Made by a program: the position numbers and the translations under genes. From an uncultured Roseobacter sp. (lineage in GTDB: Bacteria; Pseudomonadota; Alphaproteobacteria; Rhodobacterales; Rhodobacteraceae): a stretch of DNA of 64,000 nt. Numbering within the stretch: the first letter of the stretch is position 1; the number at the start of each line of letters is the position of its first letter. The stretch spans positions 558,001 to 622,000 of the forward strand of contig NZ_CANLXG010000003.1 in the NCBI RefSeq assembly GCF_947495025.1, in the 5' to 3' direction. The notes under the pieces were generated by a model. It ran no database searches. It was not told the DNA's origin and was given only the letters and a program-made list of their open reading frames with translations. Below are positions 9,615 to 18,306 of this stretch, piece by piece.

Positions 9615-10120
9615 GCTGTTCTCTCCGTAGCTGGAGCGGCTGATTTACGGTCTTCTACAAAATGCTCGAAACGGTCGATCAGACCGAGAAATACGTCCAG
9701 CTCAGCCTCGGTGAAAGCGTTTTTAAGGGCTGCCCGCCGCTGTGACATAATCACGGATGTGTCCTCGAAAACGGATCGCCCGGCGGCCGTCAGCGCGACC
9801 AGAGATGTCCTGCGATCCGTTGAGCCCGTTCTGGTTGCGACATAGCCCTTGTCAATCATGGCCGGGATGGTGCGGCTGATCAGGGCGTGATCGGTTCGTT
9901 GGATCGAAGCCATCTCTGTCACTGTCAAAGGACCGGCCTCGGCCAGATCCCAGAGAACGCGCCATTCGGTAATCGAGAGGTTTCCTGCGGTCGTGAGCAA
10001 GCGTTTGGCCTGCGTGCGGGAGGCCAGCGCCGCCGCCTGCAAACGTCCAAAAAGGTTACGCTCCTGCGAGAGGCACCGCGCCTTGTAGCGATCAACGCGA
10101 TCATTCTGAACTGTTGTCAT
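9611..10120 (-). CDS. MarR-family transcriptional regulator, 169 aa
   Basis: Winged-helix regulator: the recognition region (ITEWRVLWDLAEAGPLTVTE) and the wing around STDRRTSLVALTAAG match MarR proteins, which usually repress divergent transport or catabolic genes and release DNA on binding a small aromatic or acidic ligand. The start is the ATG with AGGAGG six bases upstream; the longer frame to 10171 lacks a site. The gene overlaps the sulfatase by four bases and diverges from the TAXI-TRAP genes across a 132-base region containing a perfect small palindrome, so it probably controls both units. Confidence 0.92.
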   Translation of the reverse strand: MTTVQNDRVDRYKARCLSQERNLFGRLQAAALASRTQAKRLLTTAGNLSITEWRVLWDLAEAGPLTVTEMASIQRTDHALISRTIPAMIDKGYVATRTGSTDRRTSLVALTAAGRSVFEDTSVIMSQRRAALKNAFTEAELDVFLGLIDRFEHFVEDRKSAAPATERTA

Positions 10121-10159
10121 GTGTCCTCCTGCCCACAATAAGATCAGTATTTTTTTTAC

Positions 10160-10171
10160 GTGACAAGTCAC
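10160..10171. promoter_or_regulatory. Candidate MarR operator (GTGACAAGTCAC)
   Basis: Perfect inverted repeat GTGAC-AA-GTCAC in AT-rich DNA between the divergent marR and TRAP genes. Its position and symmetry suit a MarR dimer; assignment is inferred. Confidence 0.5.
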
Positions 10172-10252
10172 ATAATTTTTGCAAATCTTTCCCGGAGACC
10201 CATGACAAGCGGGAATACCGTGCGACCACGCGCACCGTTCAGGGAGGAAAAA

Positions 10253-11308
10253 ATGTTCAAGAAATCCATCGCGGGGGCGGTGCTGGCACTGTTGCCCGCT
10301 GCAGCTTTTGCTCAGACAACGCTGACGGCGGAAACCACCTCGCCCGGGTCAACGCCACATTACATCGACACAACGCTTGCCGCCATTCTGGACGCGGACG
10401 GTGTGGCGACGATGCAGATCACCGAAGGGGCCACGCTGACGAACTCAGTTCAGGCTGTAGCAGAAGGTCAGCTCGATATGGCGCCTGCGCCGTTGATCCT
10501 GCCCTTCCTCCTGTCGCGCGGCGTTGGCCCCTATTCCGGCGTTGGTGCCGAAAAGGGTGCGGAACTTGCAGGCAACCTCCGGGCACTGTTCTTCTCGGCC
10601 CCTTCTGCCCAATTGTTCGGTCATTACAACAGCGGTTCCATTCAGGGGATCGAAGATATTGAAGGCAAGCGCATCTACAACGGCCCGCCTCGCGGTGCCG
10701 CTTTGACAACGGGTCGGGCGGCAATCCAGCTTTTGTCCGGCCTCAAAGATGGCGAAGGCTATGAAGGCGTCCAGACACCCTGGCCCGACACGGTTTCGAC
10801 GATCACCGGTGGCGCAGTCGATGGCTGGACGCTTCCCGAAGGTCTGCCCTCTGGGCGCCAGATTGCGATTGCTGCCGCGGGTGGCACAACGATCTACGAT
10901 ATGCCGTCTGACCTGCTGAACAGCGAGCTGGGGCAACAGATCGTCAATGCGCCCGGCAACGCGCCTTACTCGATCCCGGTTGACGAATTTCGGGCGGCTT
11001 ATGCCGGAAACGATATTACCATCGTGACCGATGATGACACGTTTGACACCTTTGCCCTGGCATTTGCCCAGATCGTGCCCGCCACGATGGACGAAGACCT
11101 CGCCTATCAGATCACCAAATCGTACCTTGCTGGTCAGGAACGTTTCAAAACCGGCTCGCCCCGTGGCCCTTACCTTTTCCTCAGCTTCGGCGACATCGAC
11201 GGCAAAAGTCAGGGCGTGTGCGGTGCCGTGACAATGAAGCTGCATCCCGGCGCTGTCCGCGCCTATGAAGAGGCAGGGCACAGCATCGCGGATTGCGTAA
11301 AACCTTAA
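10253..11308 (+). CDS. TAXI-family TRAP solute-binding protein, 351 aa
   Basis: Periplasmic substrate-binding component. It has a signal peptide (MFKKSIAGAVLALLPAAAFA) followed by TTLTAETTSPGSTPHY and a two-lobed binding-protein sequence of the TAXI type (immunogenic-protein-like), which always works with fused 4TM/12TM permeases such as the gene 31 bases downstream. The start has AGGGAGG five bases upstream. Substrates of TAXI systems are mostly carboxylates or related anions; the coupling to a sulfatase-like enzyme suggests an organosulfate, phosphonate or the derived alcohol or acid, which is inference only. Confidence 0.9.
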   Translation: MFKKSIAGAVLALLPAAAFAQTTLTAETTSPGSTPHYIDTTLAAILDADGVATMQITEGATLTNSVQAVAEGQLDMAPAPLILPFLLSRGVGPYSGVGAEKGAELAGNLRALFFSAPSAQLFGHYNSGSIQGIEDIEGKRIYNGPPRGAALTTGRAAIQLLSGLKDGEGYEGVQTPWPDTVSTITGGAVDGWTLPEGLPSGRQIAIAAAGGTTIYDMPSDLLNSELGQQIVNAPGNAPYSIPVDEFRAAYAGNDITIVTDDDTFDTFALAFAQIVPATMDEDLAYQITKSYLAGQERFKTGSPRGPYLFLSFGDIDGKSQGVCGAVTMKLHPGAVRAYEEAGHSIADCVKP

Positions 11309-11339
11309 GGTCTCCGGCTGGTCAGAACAGGGTTAGGTC

Positions 11340-13646
11340 ATGAACGAGACGACCACCACCAGATCACAGGGGCAGCGCATCGCGCTGCTCCTCGCATTTC
11401 TGCTCGTCCTGGTCGGCATGGTAAACACCCTGCCGGAGATACCCGGACTTCAGAACTGGGCCCGCGACGTCACCGGCATTCGGTTCTTCCGTATCTCGGG
11501 CTTTCCAACCGAGTATTTGTTTCCGCCGCTCTTCGTACTGATGATGGTCATAGTCGCACTGGATGCGAGCCTGTATCGCACCTGGCGCGTGACCCGCCCC
11601 AAACGGGCGTGGCTTGGGGCCGCCCTGGACATCGGTCTGGTCATGGCGGCGCTTCTCGGGGCTTTGGGGTACTGGATCGAAATCGACTCGGTCTGTTTGA
11701 TCGACCAGATCACAGGCGAGCGTGCGCGCCTGATCGAAGACGCCCTCAACCGGTCCGCGGGTTTGATTCCCGGCTTGACCCTTGAGGCGGAGGTACCCGC
11801 CTGTCAGGCCCGGCTTGGGGTCTGGAGCCTGCCCCTGCTCTTCACGATCATCCTGCTCTTTTTTCTATACAATATCCGGGTCTGGGGCCTGCCGCTGGTC
11901 ATCGTGGCAAGCGTGGTGGTGCTTTATACTGTTGTCACCGCGCTGGTCTGGGTGTTCGGCCTGAGCGACAATAACTTCCTGCTGACCAAATTGGGGGCCG
12001 ATGGCGGCGATGCCATGGCGGCAGCGGTTCAAAAGGCGACGAATGTTTTCATAACGCCGGATGGGTTCATGGGCCGTTTCATGGACATCATCATTAATCA
12101 GGTCTTTCCCTATGTGGTGCTGGGCGCATTGTTTGGCGCGTCGGCGGGCGGCACATCCCTGATCAAGCTGGCAGTGCGGGTGACACGCAACCTCAGAGGC
12201 GGTCCCGCGCATGCTGCCATCGTCTCATCAGCGATGTTTGGCACCATAACTGGTGGCCCGGTGACAAACGTGCTGTCCACGGGTCGGCTTACTATTCCGA
12301 TGATGCGGCGCAACGGGTTCTCTCCGCAATTTGCCGGCGGGGTTGAGGCAGCAGCGTCCTCGGGCGGGCAGATCATGCCGCCGGTCATGGGCATTGCGGC
12401 CTTCGTCCTGGTGGCGCTGACGGCTGTACCCTACACCAAGGTGATCACTGCGGCCTTCATACCCGCAATAGCATTCTTTGTTTCGATCTTCCTTGCGGTC
12501 ATGTTCCAGGCCCGTCGCGAAAACGTAGCACCGATGCGGGACATTCCGGACGACCTGATCATGCAGCGACAGGACTGGCGCAACCTCTGGATCATCTTTC
12601 TGCCGATCCTGACAATCCTGTTCCTGCTTTTGGGCAATAAGGACACGATCAGTCAGGGTTGGATATCTTCACTTCTGCCACAGGTGGTGGTGCAGACGAT
12701 TGTGAATGCTGCCGGGGATGCAGTTTCTGCTGGGTGGTGGGCCGTCGCCCTCCTGGTGCCGCTGATGTTCATAGACCCCGAAACCCGCGCCAGACCAGGC
12801 AAGCTTCTGGCCGCGCTCGGAGAGGGCGGCATTCTGATCTCGCGCCTGTTCCTGCTCCTGTTCGCGGTGTCGATCATCGCGGCCTTCCTCAATGAAAGCG
12901 GCCTGACGGGCGAGTTGACCCGCGCCGTTACATCCTGGCTGGCCCAGGTCACGTCGCTCAGCCTTTTCGGATTCGAGATCCCCATCACGGGAGGCGTTTA
13001 CCTGATGCTGGCACTGCTTTGTGCCATGCTCTGCGCGATCCTTCTCGGCATGGGGATGCCGACGGTTCCGGCCTATGTAAACGTGGCTTTGTTACTTGGC
13101 CCGCTTCTTGCCCAGCTGGGAGTCAGTTTCTTCACCGCCAATATGTTTGTGTTTTATTTTGCCGTCGCCTCGGCCATCACACCCCCGGTCGCTGTGGCAG
13201 CTTTTGCCGCGGCATCGATCACCCGCACCGAGCCAATGCGGACAGCCTTATCGGCTGTTCGGGTCGGCGTCGTGATGTTCACGATCCCCTTCGTCTTTGC
13301 GTGGTATCCGGAACTGTTGCTGATCCCAGAGGCGGTCACGATCACGGACGAGACCGGGCGGCGTATCCTTATGGAAGGGTATTCGGAACAGACCGATATC
13401 GGCGCGCTTTCGATACTCCTTTGCCGCCTGCTGGCTGCACTCTATCTGATCGCCTCTGCATTGGCGCGTTTTGACCGGGCAACTCTCAGGCAATGGGAAG
13501 TGATGCTCCGCATCGTGGCAGCAATCCTCATTCTCTGGAAATCACCTGTTGTGATTGCAGCTGGTGCTGCGCTCTCCATTCTGTTGGTCGGGTCTCATAT
13601 TTTTGCGACCTCGAAATCCGACAAGGAGGCGCGGGACAACGCCTAG
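11340..13646 (+). CDS. TRAP transporter fused permease (4TM/12TM), 768 aa
   Basis: Inner-membrane secondary transporter combining the DctQ-like small subunit (N-terminal helices, about residues 15-230) and the DctM-like large subunit in one chain. The large-subunit section shows the family's GGTSLIKLAV, GGQIMPPVMG and LGMGMPTVPAYV segments. Sodium-coupled uptake with the binding protein encoded just upstream is expected. A short periplasmic loop with two cysteines (around residues 118-155) lies between early helices. There is no gene for 200 bases downstream, so this probably ends the transcript. Confidence 0.93.
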   Translation: MNETTTTRSQGQRIALLLAFLLVLVGMVNTLPEIPGLQNWARDVTGIRFFRISGFPTEYLFPPLFVLMMVIVALDASLYRTWRVTRPKRAWLGAALDIGLVMAALLGALGYWIEIDSVCLIDQITGERARLIEDALNRSAGLIPGLTLEAEVPACQARLGVWSLPLLFTIILLFFLYNIRVWGLPLVIVASVVVLYTVVTALVWVFGLSDNNFLLTKLGADGGDAMAAAVQKATNVFITPDGFMGRFMDIIINQVFPYVVLGALFGASAGGTSLIKLAVRVTRNLRGGPAHAAIVSSAMFGTITGGPVTNVLSTGRLTIPMMRRNGFSPQFAGGVEAAASSGGQIMPPVMGIAAFVLVALTAVPYTKVITAAFIPAIAFFVSIFLAVMFQARRENVAPMRDIPDDLIMQRQDWRNLWIIFLPILTILFLLLGNKDTISQGWISSLLPQVVVQTIVNAAGDAVSAGWWAVALLVPLMFIDPETRARPGKLLAALGEGGILISRLFLLLFAVSIIAAFLNESGLTGELTRAVTSWLAQVTSLSLFGFEIPITGGVYLMLALLCAMLCAILLGMGMPTVPAYVNVALLLGPLLAQLGVSFFTANMFVFYFAVASAITPPVAVAAFAAASITRTEPMRTALSAVRVGVVMFTIPFVFAWYPELLLIPEAVTITDETGRRILMEGYSEQTDIGALSILLCRLLAALYLIASALARFDRATLRQWEVMLRIVAAILILWKSPVVIAAGAALSILLVGSHIFATSKSDKEARDNA

Positions 13647-13740
13647 CTGTGGTTCGTACAAATTACAGCATCCGTTAGAACCTGCTCACTGCCCCCATTG
13701 GCAGCACTCCAGCGTGTTGTGACAAACTGCCGTGATCAAC

Positions 13741-13850
13741 ATCGGATTGTCGTTCCGGGAGGGAATGGCGGACCGGATGATCAGTCATGGAAACACCAGA
13801 CTTGCCTGCCATACATACGCTACGCCCAGCCTCGAACGAGGGCCGCACTG
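13741..13850 (+). repeat. Diverged intergenic repeat, family 2, copy 1
   Basis: Aligns with 17469-17595. Shared blocks include TCGTT-CGGGA, GATCAGTCATGGAAA against GATCGGTCATGGAAA, and a following CTGCC. The copy ends at or just inside the stop of the DUF1194 gene, so that gene's last codons may border it. Confidence 0.5.
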
Positions 13851-14576
13851 TCAGCACAAATCAACGCACGTCTGCGCCAGGCCCGTGTTCGGAAAGCCTC
13901 CGGAAATCTCCAGAATAAGCTTGCGCCGGATCGCCTGGGCCAGGTCTTCCTGGCTCTCTGCGGTCACGACAAATGCGCCGCGTCCGCCTATTATCAGGTC
14001 TTTATATATTGCACCAAGGTCCGGATATCGCGCGGGCGTATCGCAGAAACGGCACAGAATGGGCAACGCATTGATCGTTATCCCTGATGCGACAACCTCC
14101 TGTCTTGCCGCTTCTATTGGCGGGCCAGAGAAGCTGTTCGGGCTGTCGCCGGAGAAGTCGATGACTTTGCGCCATCCGTCAAAAGCATTGTTTTCAATCA
14201 ATCGTTTGCCATCAAGGAGGGCAGCGCCGATAGCGTTTCGGCCAAAGGCACTGCGTCCCGCACCCGAGAGCGCAGCGGCAAATTCTGATGCGCTCTTGGG
14301 ACCATCAATCTTCATCCAGTCGACGACGACAGCAGTGTTTGCAGCCCATTCCACGTATGTGACCGCAATAGCGCCATAGGCCGAGTTGGATATTGCAGAC
14401 AGCACCCGGGGATCAGTGATCGCCTTGGCGTAACCTTCTCTTTGAAATGCAATCTCAGCCTGGCTGATCGAACCGGAGGCGTCCGCCAGAAGAACCAGCT
14501 CAACTTCGACGTCCTGTGCGACTGCCTGGCCCACGCCCAGCGAGAGAAACGCCCAGACCCATATCCATCGCAACAT
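13851..14576 (-). CDS. DUF1194 protein (von Willebrand A-like), 241 aa
   Basis: Exported protein with a signal peptide (MLRWIWVWAFLSLGVGQAVA) and a VWA-type domain whose metal-adhesion motif DASGS begins about residue 33. DUF1194 proteins are common in alphaproteobacteria and their role is unknown. The ATG at 14576 gives a normal signal peptide; a GTG at 14597, abutting the stop of the upstream dienelactone hydrolase, is a possible alternative start. It is probably cotranscribed with that hydrolase. Several cysteines (CRFCDTP and C-terminal CVDLC) suggest disulfides in the periplasm. Confidence 0.85.
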   Translation of the reverse strand: MLRWIWVWAFLSLGVGQAVAQDVEVELVLLADASGSISQAEIAFQREGYAKAITDPRVLSAISNSAYGAIAVTYVEWAANTAVVVDWMKIDGPKSASEFAAALSGAGRSAFGRNAIGAALLDGKRLIENNAFDGWRKVIDFSGDSPNSFSGPPIEAARQEVVASGITINALPILCRFCDTPARYPDLGAIYKDLIIGGRGAFVVTAESQEDLAQAIRRKLILEISGGFPNTGLAQTCVDLC

Positions 14577-14597
14577 GTCGACCACGTTATTGCCCAC

Positions 14598-15485
14598 CTA
14601 CGTCAAATAGGTGTTGAACCATCCCAGCGTGCGTTCCCAGGCAAGTGCGGCCTGCGCTTCATCATATCTGGGCGTGCTGTCATTGTGGAAGCCGTGGTTG
14701 GCCCCTTCGTAGATGTAGGCCTCATAGGTCTTGTCGTTTGCCTTCAGAGCAGCTTCGAATGCTGGCCAGCCTGCATTGATGCGTTCATCCAGTTCGCCCA
14801 TTTGCACCAACAGTGGTGCCTCGATCCTCGGAACATCCGCTGATGCCGGTTGGCGGCCGTAAAACGGAACGCCGGCGGCCAGTTCGGGATACGCGACCGA
14901 GATAGCACCCACGACGCCACCGCCGTAACAGAACCCGACGGCACCCACTTTGCCTGTGCTGTCGTCGCGGGCAAGCAAGTGCTCGAAACCTGCGAAAAAG
15001 TCATTCATGAGCGCGGTCCGGTCGACTGTCCGCTGCAACTCGCGACCATCCGCATCATTTCCGGGATATCCGCCGACGGAGGTCAACCCGTCCGGCGCAA
15101 GCGCCATGAAGCCGGCCTTTGCCAAACGGCGTGCCACGTCTTCGATATATGGGTTCAGTCCGCGATTTTCATGGATCACCAACACCGCTGGCAAACGCCC
15201 TTCGGAACTGGTGGGCCGCACAAGATACCCCCGAACATCTCCTGTTCCATTCGGGGATGGATACGTGATGTAGTCGGCGTGTATGTCGGGATCATTGAAC
15301 GACACCTGCTGGGCCATGGCGTAGTTTGGGCTGAGCATGTTCAGCAGCGCCATGGCTGTTACACCGCCCACGGCAAACCTGCCCGCTTTCTCAAGAAACT
15401 CGCGCTTAGTGATCTTGCCGTGCGCGTAGAAGTCATACAGGTCCAACAGTTCCTGATCGAAATCTTTTGCAGTCATGCGGTTCAT
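14598..15485 (-). CDS. Dienelactone hydrolase family protein (YghX-like), 295 aa
   Basis: Alpha/beta hydrolase with the cysteine nucleophile of the family (GFCYGGG), an acid in GELDERI and the histidine in ANHGFHND. The N-terminus carries a long leader: about 30 polar residues, then KREFLEKAGRFAVGGVTAMALL and a cleavage-like AMAQQ, as seen in exported YghX-type members, so a periplasmic location is likely. The start at 15485 has GGGAGGG upstream; ATG 15476 is a weaker alternative. It abuts the DUF1194 gene. The substrate is unknown; the family cleaves enol-lactones and small esters. Confidence 0.88.
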   Translation of the reverse strand: MNRMTAKDFDQELLDLYDFYAHGKITKREFLEKAGRFAVGGVTAMALLNMLSPNYAMAQQVSFNDPDIHADYITYPSPNGTGDVRGYLVRPTSSEGRLPAVLVIHENRGLNPYIEDVARRLAKAGFMALAPDGLTSVGGYPGNDADGRELQRTVDRTALMNDFFAGFEHLLARDDSTGKVGAVGFCYGGGVVGAISVAYPELAAGVPFYGRQPASADVPRIEAPLLVQMGELDERINAGWPAFEAALKANDKTYEAYIYEGANHGFHNDSTPRYDEAQAALAWERTLGWFNTYLT

Positions 15486-15719
15486 GGCACCCTCCCGGAT
15501 TGCTGTGCTTCGAATGCACCCGCCGGTGGACGTTTTGTCCAATCAAATCTTTCTGTAACTCTGAGGTGCGGTATCAGGTGAACGCACCGCAATACAGCGG
15601 TCAGGAGCCATTGCTTTCACAGGCAATTGTCGCGGTCGCGGTTCTTGCCGGGTGAACAACACGCCCCACATGTCCCACCGCAGTGTTGCGCAAACGGCCA
15701 TTCAAGCCGGGCAGACTGT

Positions 15720-16625
15720 TCACAAAGGCACACTCGGGAATCCGTACAGGTCAGCCGGATTGTCGACGAGTATTTTCCTGCGAAGTGCTGGATCACATCC
15801 CCAGTCGGCGAGTTGTTCCAGCAGTGAGCCATCATTCGGCATTATCCCCCTGTGGCGCACATGTGGCCAGTCTGAGCCCCAGATCAGGCGGTCGGGATTG
15901 GCAGAAATCAGTGCTCGGGCCATATCGGCAACATCGGAATAGGGAAACCGGTCCAGCGTACTGATCCGGTAGGATCCCGTGAGCTTGACCCATGCCTGCC
16001 CCTCTTCAAACGCTGCCAGAAAACGCTGGTACCCGGGATCGTTCAGGCCCTTCGTCGCCGTGGTATATCCTAGGTGCCCAAATACCACTGGTACACGCGA
16101 AGAGGCGAGGACGACGTCAATGTCTTCAAACGTTTCGACATGGGCCAGAAACTCTATGTGCCATCCCATATCAGCAATCCGCTCGGTAAACTTCAGGGCG
16201 TCCTTGATTGAGGGGAATGTCATTCCGCCGCTATCGACGACGTTCACCCGAATGCCGCGCGCACCAGCTGCGTGAAAAGCCTCCAGTTCGGCGTCGGTGA
16301 CCTCTGGTCTGACGGAGACAACCGCCCGAAGCCGCTCGGGATCAGCACCGGATACCTCCAGTGTCGCGGTATTGTCCTCGGCATAGACACTGGGCTGGAC
16401 AACCACCGCGCGTTCAATTCCCAAAGCTCCCACGACGCGATCAAAATCCGTGATTTCCAAAGGCGGAGGTGTATAGCTGCGATCCGGCACATAACGATGC
16501 TCGTGCCCTGAGGGAAAAACGTGAAAATGCGTGTCGCATGCCCCGGCGGGCATTTCAAAAGCAGGCGAATTCGGGTCCGGATCCGGGCTTGCACAGAATG
16601 AAGTGTTGTTTTGCTGCTGTGACAT
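15720..16625 (-). CDS. Amidohydrolase, 2-pyrone-4,6-dicarboxylate hydrolase-like, 301 aa
   Basis: TIM-barrel metal-dependent hydrolase of amidohydrolase family 2. The first metal motif CDTHFHVF, a barrel histidine in FGHLGY and the terminal WGSDWPH are present and match the LigI/PDC-hydrolase group, which opens lactones in protocatechuate 4,5-cleavage. Related proteins act on other lactones, so the substrate is open. The start at 16625 follows GGGAGG. It lies 230 bases upstream of the dienelactone hydrolase on the same strand; two lactone-type hydrolases together suggest a small catabolic patch, but no ring-cleavage enzyme is present. Confidence 0.88.
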   Translation of the reverse strand: MSQQQNNTSFCASPDPDPNSPAFEMPAGACDTHFHVFPSGHEHRYVPDRSYTPPPLEITDFDRVVGALGIERAVVVQPSVYAEDNTATLEVSGADPERLRAVVSVRPEVTDAELEAFHAAGARGIRVNVVDSGGMTFPSIKDALKFTERIADMGWHIEFLAHVETFEDIDVVLASSRVPVVFGHLGYTTATKGLNDPGYQRFLAAFEEGQAWVKLTGSYRISTLDRFPYSDVADMARALISANPDRLIWGSDWPHVRHRGIMPNDGSLLEQLADWGCDPALRRKILVDNPADLYGFPSVPL

Positions 16626-16734
16626 GCGTTGCCTCCCGCTTTGACAGTGTCGTGGAGTCCACCGGAACACCACACAAAAGCAAGTCTAAAGCAGGTTTGC
16701 GGCTTTGTTGCTTCGGTCATTGTCGCAAGATCGG

Positions 16735-16856
16735 TGCTGAATGCGGCCCGTTCCGGTCAGTCGACTGCGGTCGCGTTCAATCGTTTGCGCTGCCGAAGGC
16801 CGTCATTAGTACAGGGTGCAGCATCTGGGCCCGAGCGGATGACGGCACCGTGGAAC
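16735..16856 (+). repeat. Diverged intergenic repeat, family 1, copy 2
   Basis: Partner of 4907-5025. Bases 16757-16856 lie inside the 3' end of the GFA reading frame, so part of that protein's C-terminus is translated repeat. Confidence 0.55.
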
Positions 16857-17311
16857 GAAGCCACCGATACTGCTCGAGCAGCCTCAATGCATTTAAGTAT
16901 CCAACGATCCTGATTTTTATTGCGCGGAACAGCCGCCAGATCGAGCGGCCACGGTTGTGCTGGCCGGCACCAAACCTGCTGTTTCGGCGTCAACAGCTGC
17001 CGCTGGCGTATCGTGTCGATCCGAAGTTCGGAAAACGCATCGGGTTGGTCGGGTGTTTGTGCATAGATGCGCGTCCCGCAATCACCACAGAAACTCAGAC
17101 ACCGACGCCGACCACTTTCGGCAATGGTTTCGAATATCGTGAGACTTCCGCTGGCCAGTGCCCCCCGGCGATCATGGCTATGAACCACCCGGCCGAAAGC
17201 TGTGCCGGAATTGATCTGGCAATTCTGACAGTGGCAGATCACGCAGCCTTCGGAGTCTGCAACAGACAGATATGCGATAGCCCCACAAAGGCATCCTCCG
17301 TCCACGTCCAT
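16757..17311 (-). CDS. GFA-family (glutathione-dependent formaldehyde-activating-like) zinc protein with extended C-terminus, 184 aa
   Basis: Small CENP-V/GFA fold. The zinc-binding cysteines are in place: GGCLCG (C7, C9), CVICHCQNC (C26, C28, C31) and CLSFCGDCG (C75, C78), followed by the usual PWPLDLAAVP. Relatives normally end soon after that segment at about 130-140 residues. Here some 50 more residues follow, and the last 33 or so are encoded by repeat family 1, which suggests loss of the original stop or a frameshift into spacer. The start (MDVDGGCLCG) is chosen by family alignment; the upstream in-frame extension to 17494 is spacer-like. The protein may still be functional, since the zinc core is complete. 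Confidence 0.72.
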   Translation of the reverse strand: MDVDGGCLCGAIAYLSVADSEGCVICHCQNCQINSGTAFGRVVHSHDRRGALASGSLTIFETIAESGRRRCLSFCGDCGTRIYAQTPDQPDAFSELRIDTIRQRQLLTPKQQVWCRPAQPWPLDLAAVPRNKNQDRWILKCIEAARAVSVASFHGAVIRSGPDAAPCTNDGLRQRKRLNATAVD

Positions 17312-18306
17312 TCGTTGTTTCTTTATGGCTGATCTGGTCTGAACCTGTCCTGACGTCTCGCACCTGGACAGATTGCAGTCATTCGGCTCAGTCAAGAAGG
17401 GCTGATTACGGGCTCCTTGCATATCCCGGAGACAGCGCAGCATCTTATTGCAGACTGACCGGGTCAAAATCGGGCAGTCGTTGCGGGAAAGCACGGTGGA
17501 GCGGAGGATCGGTCATGGAAATGTCAGTCCTGTCTGCCGTCAGAGCGCTTCGCCCTGCAGGGAACAAGGGACGAACTGTTGGCCCAAAGCGACCACTGAA
17601 ACCAAAGCATGTCTGTGCGATCAGCGTTCCACCAGAACTGACCGAAAACCATCACGACCTGGCGCTGTTTCACATAGCAATCGTCAACAACCCCGAGGTA
17701 GTGATCAGCTGAAGATGAAACTGGGTGATGTCAGGGCGCCGGGCCGGATCAGAGAGCGGGCTTCCGTCCTGCAAAGAAAACCCAGAAACCAGTGCGGTTT
17801 GAAACACCTGAAGGCACCTGTGCATCGCCCGGGGAGTGGATGGAAGACGATCTGACGACAGGATCCAAATGTCTGTGGCCCGACCAGTTTCGCAAGTACC
17901 CACACATCTTGGTGCGACAGAATGCACAGATTGTCATATGCTGCGCTACGTCGATCTGCCCGGAGGCCAGTGCGTATTGCACACACTCGATGCAGCGAAA
18001 AAAGAGCACAGGTGATTTCGAGGACACGTGCAATCTGCGCTCGGATCAGCTGTTTTTGGGCTGCACAACGACGGGCAGCACCGCTGGAACTCTTGGTGCT
18101 GCCCCTGAAGATGCGCTCGCGGTTGCGGAGGCTCTTGAAATCCACGAACGCGCGTCGTTTCGACAGGCGACCCCAATCGGACCGTCAGCTCTTTGTCCGA
18201 ATGCTGCTGTTGCAATCGCCGTGGCCGCCGTTCGCAGCGCGGGCCAAATCTGCAACCGCCTGAAATCATGGTCTGTCAGGCTTTGATGCACATAGACACT
18301 GTTTCA
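17312..18306. other. About 1 kb of spacer with no recognisable gene
   Basis: Frames of 80-165 codons occur on both strands but none shows a family signature, a good ribosome site or normal composition. Bases 17469-17595 are a copy of repeat family 2. The minus-strand frame around 17750-18290 could be a decayed gene, but I cannot name it. Confidence 0.55.
17469..17595 (+). repeat. Diverged intergenic repeat, family 2, copy 2
   Basis: Aligns with 13741-13850 (shared blocks AGTCGTT, CGGGA, GATCGGTCATGGAAA, CTGCC). Confidence 0.5.

Noticed and set aside
17705..18145. Minus-strand frame of 146 codons between the GFA and prephenate dehydrogenase genes
   Set aside because: No recognisable domain; overlapping frames of similar length on both strands. 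Possibly a decayed gene, but unsupported.
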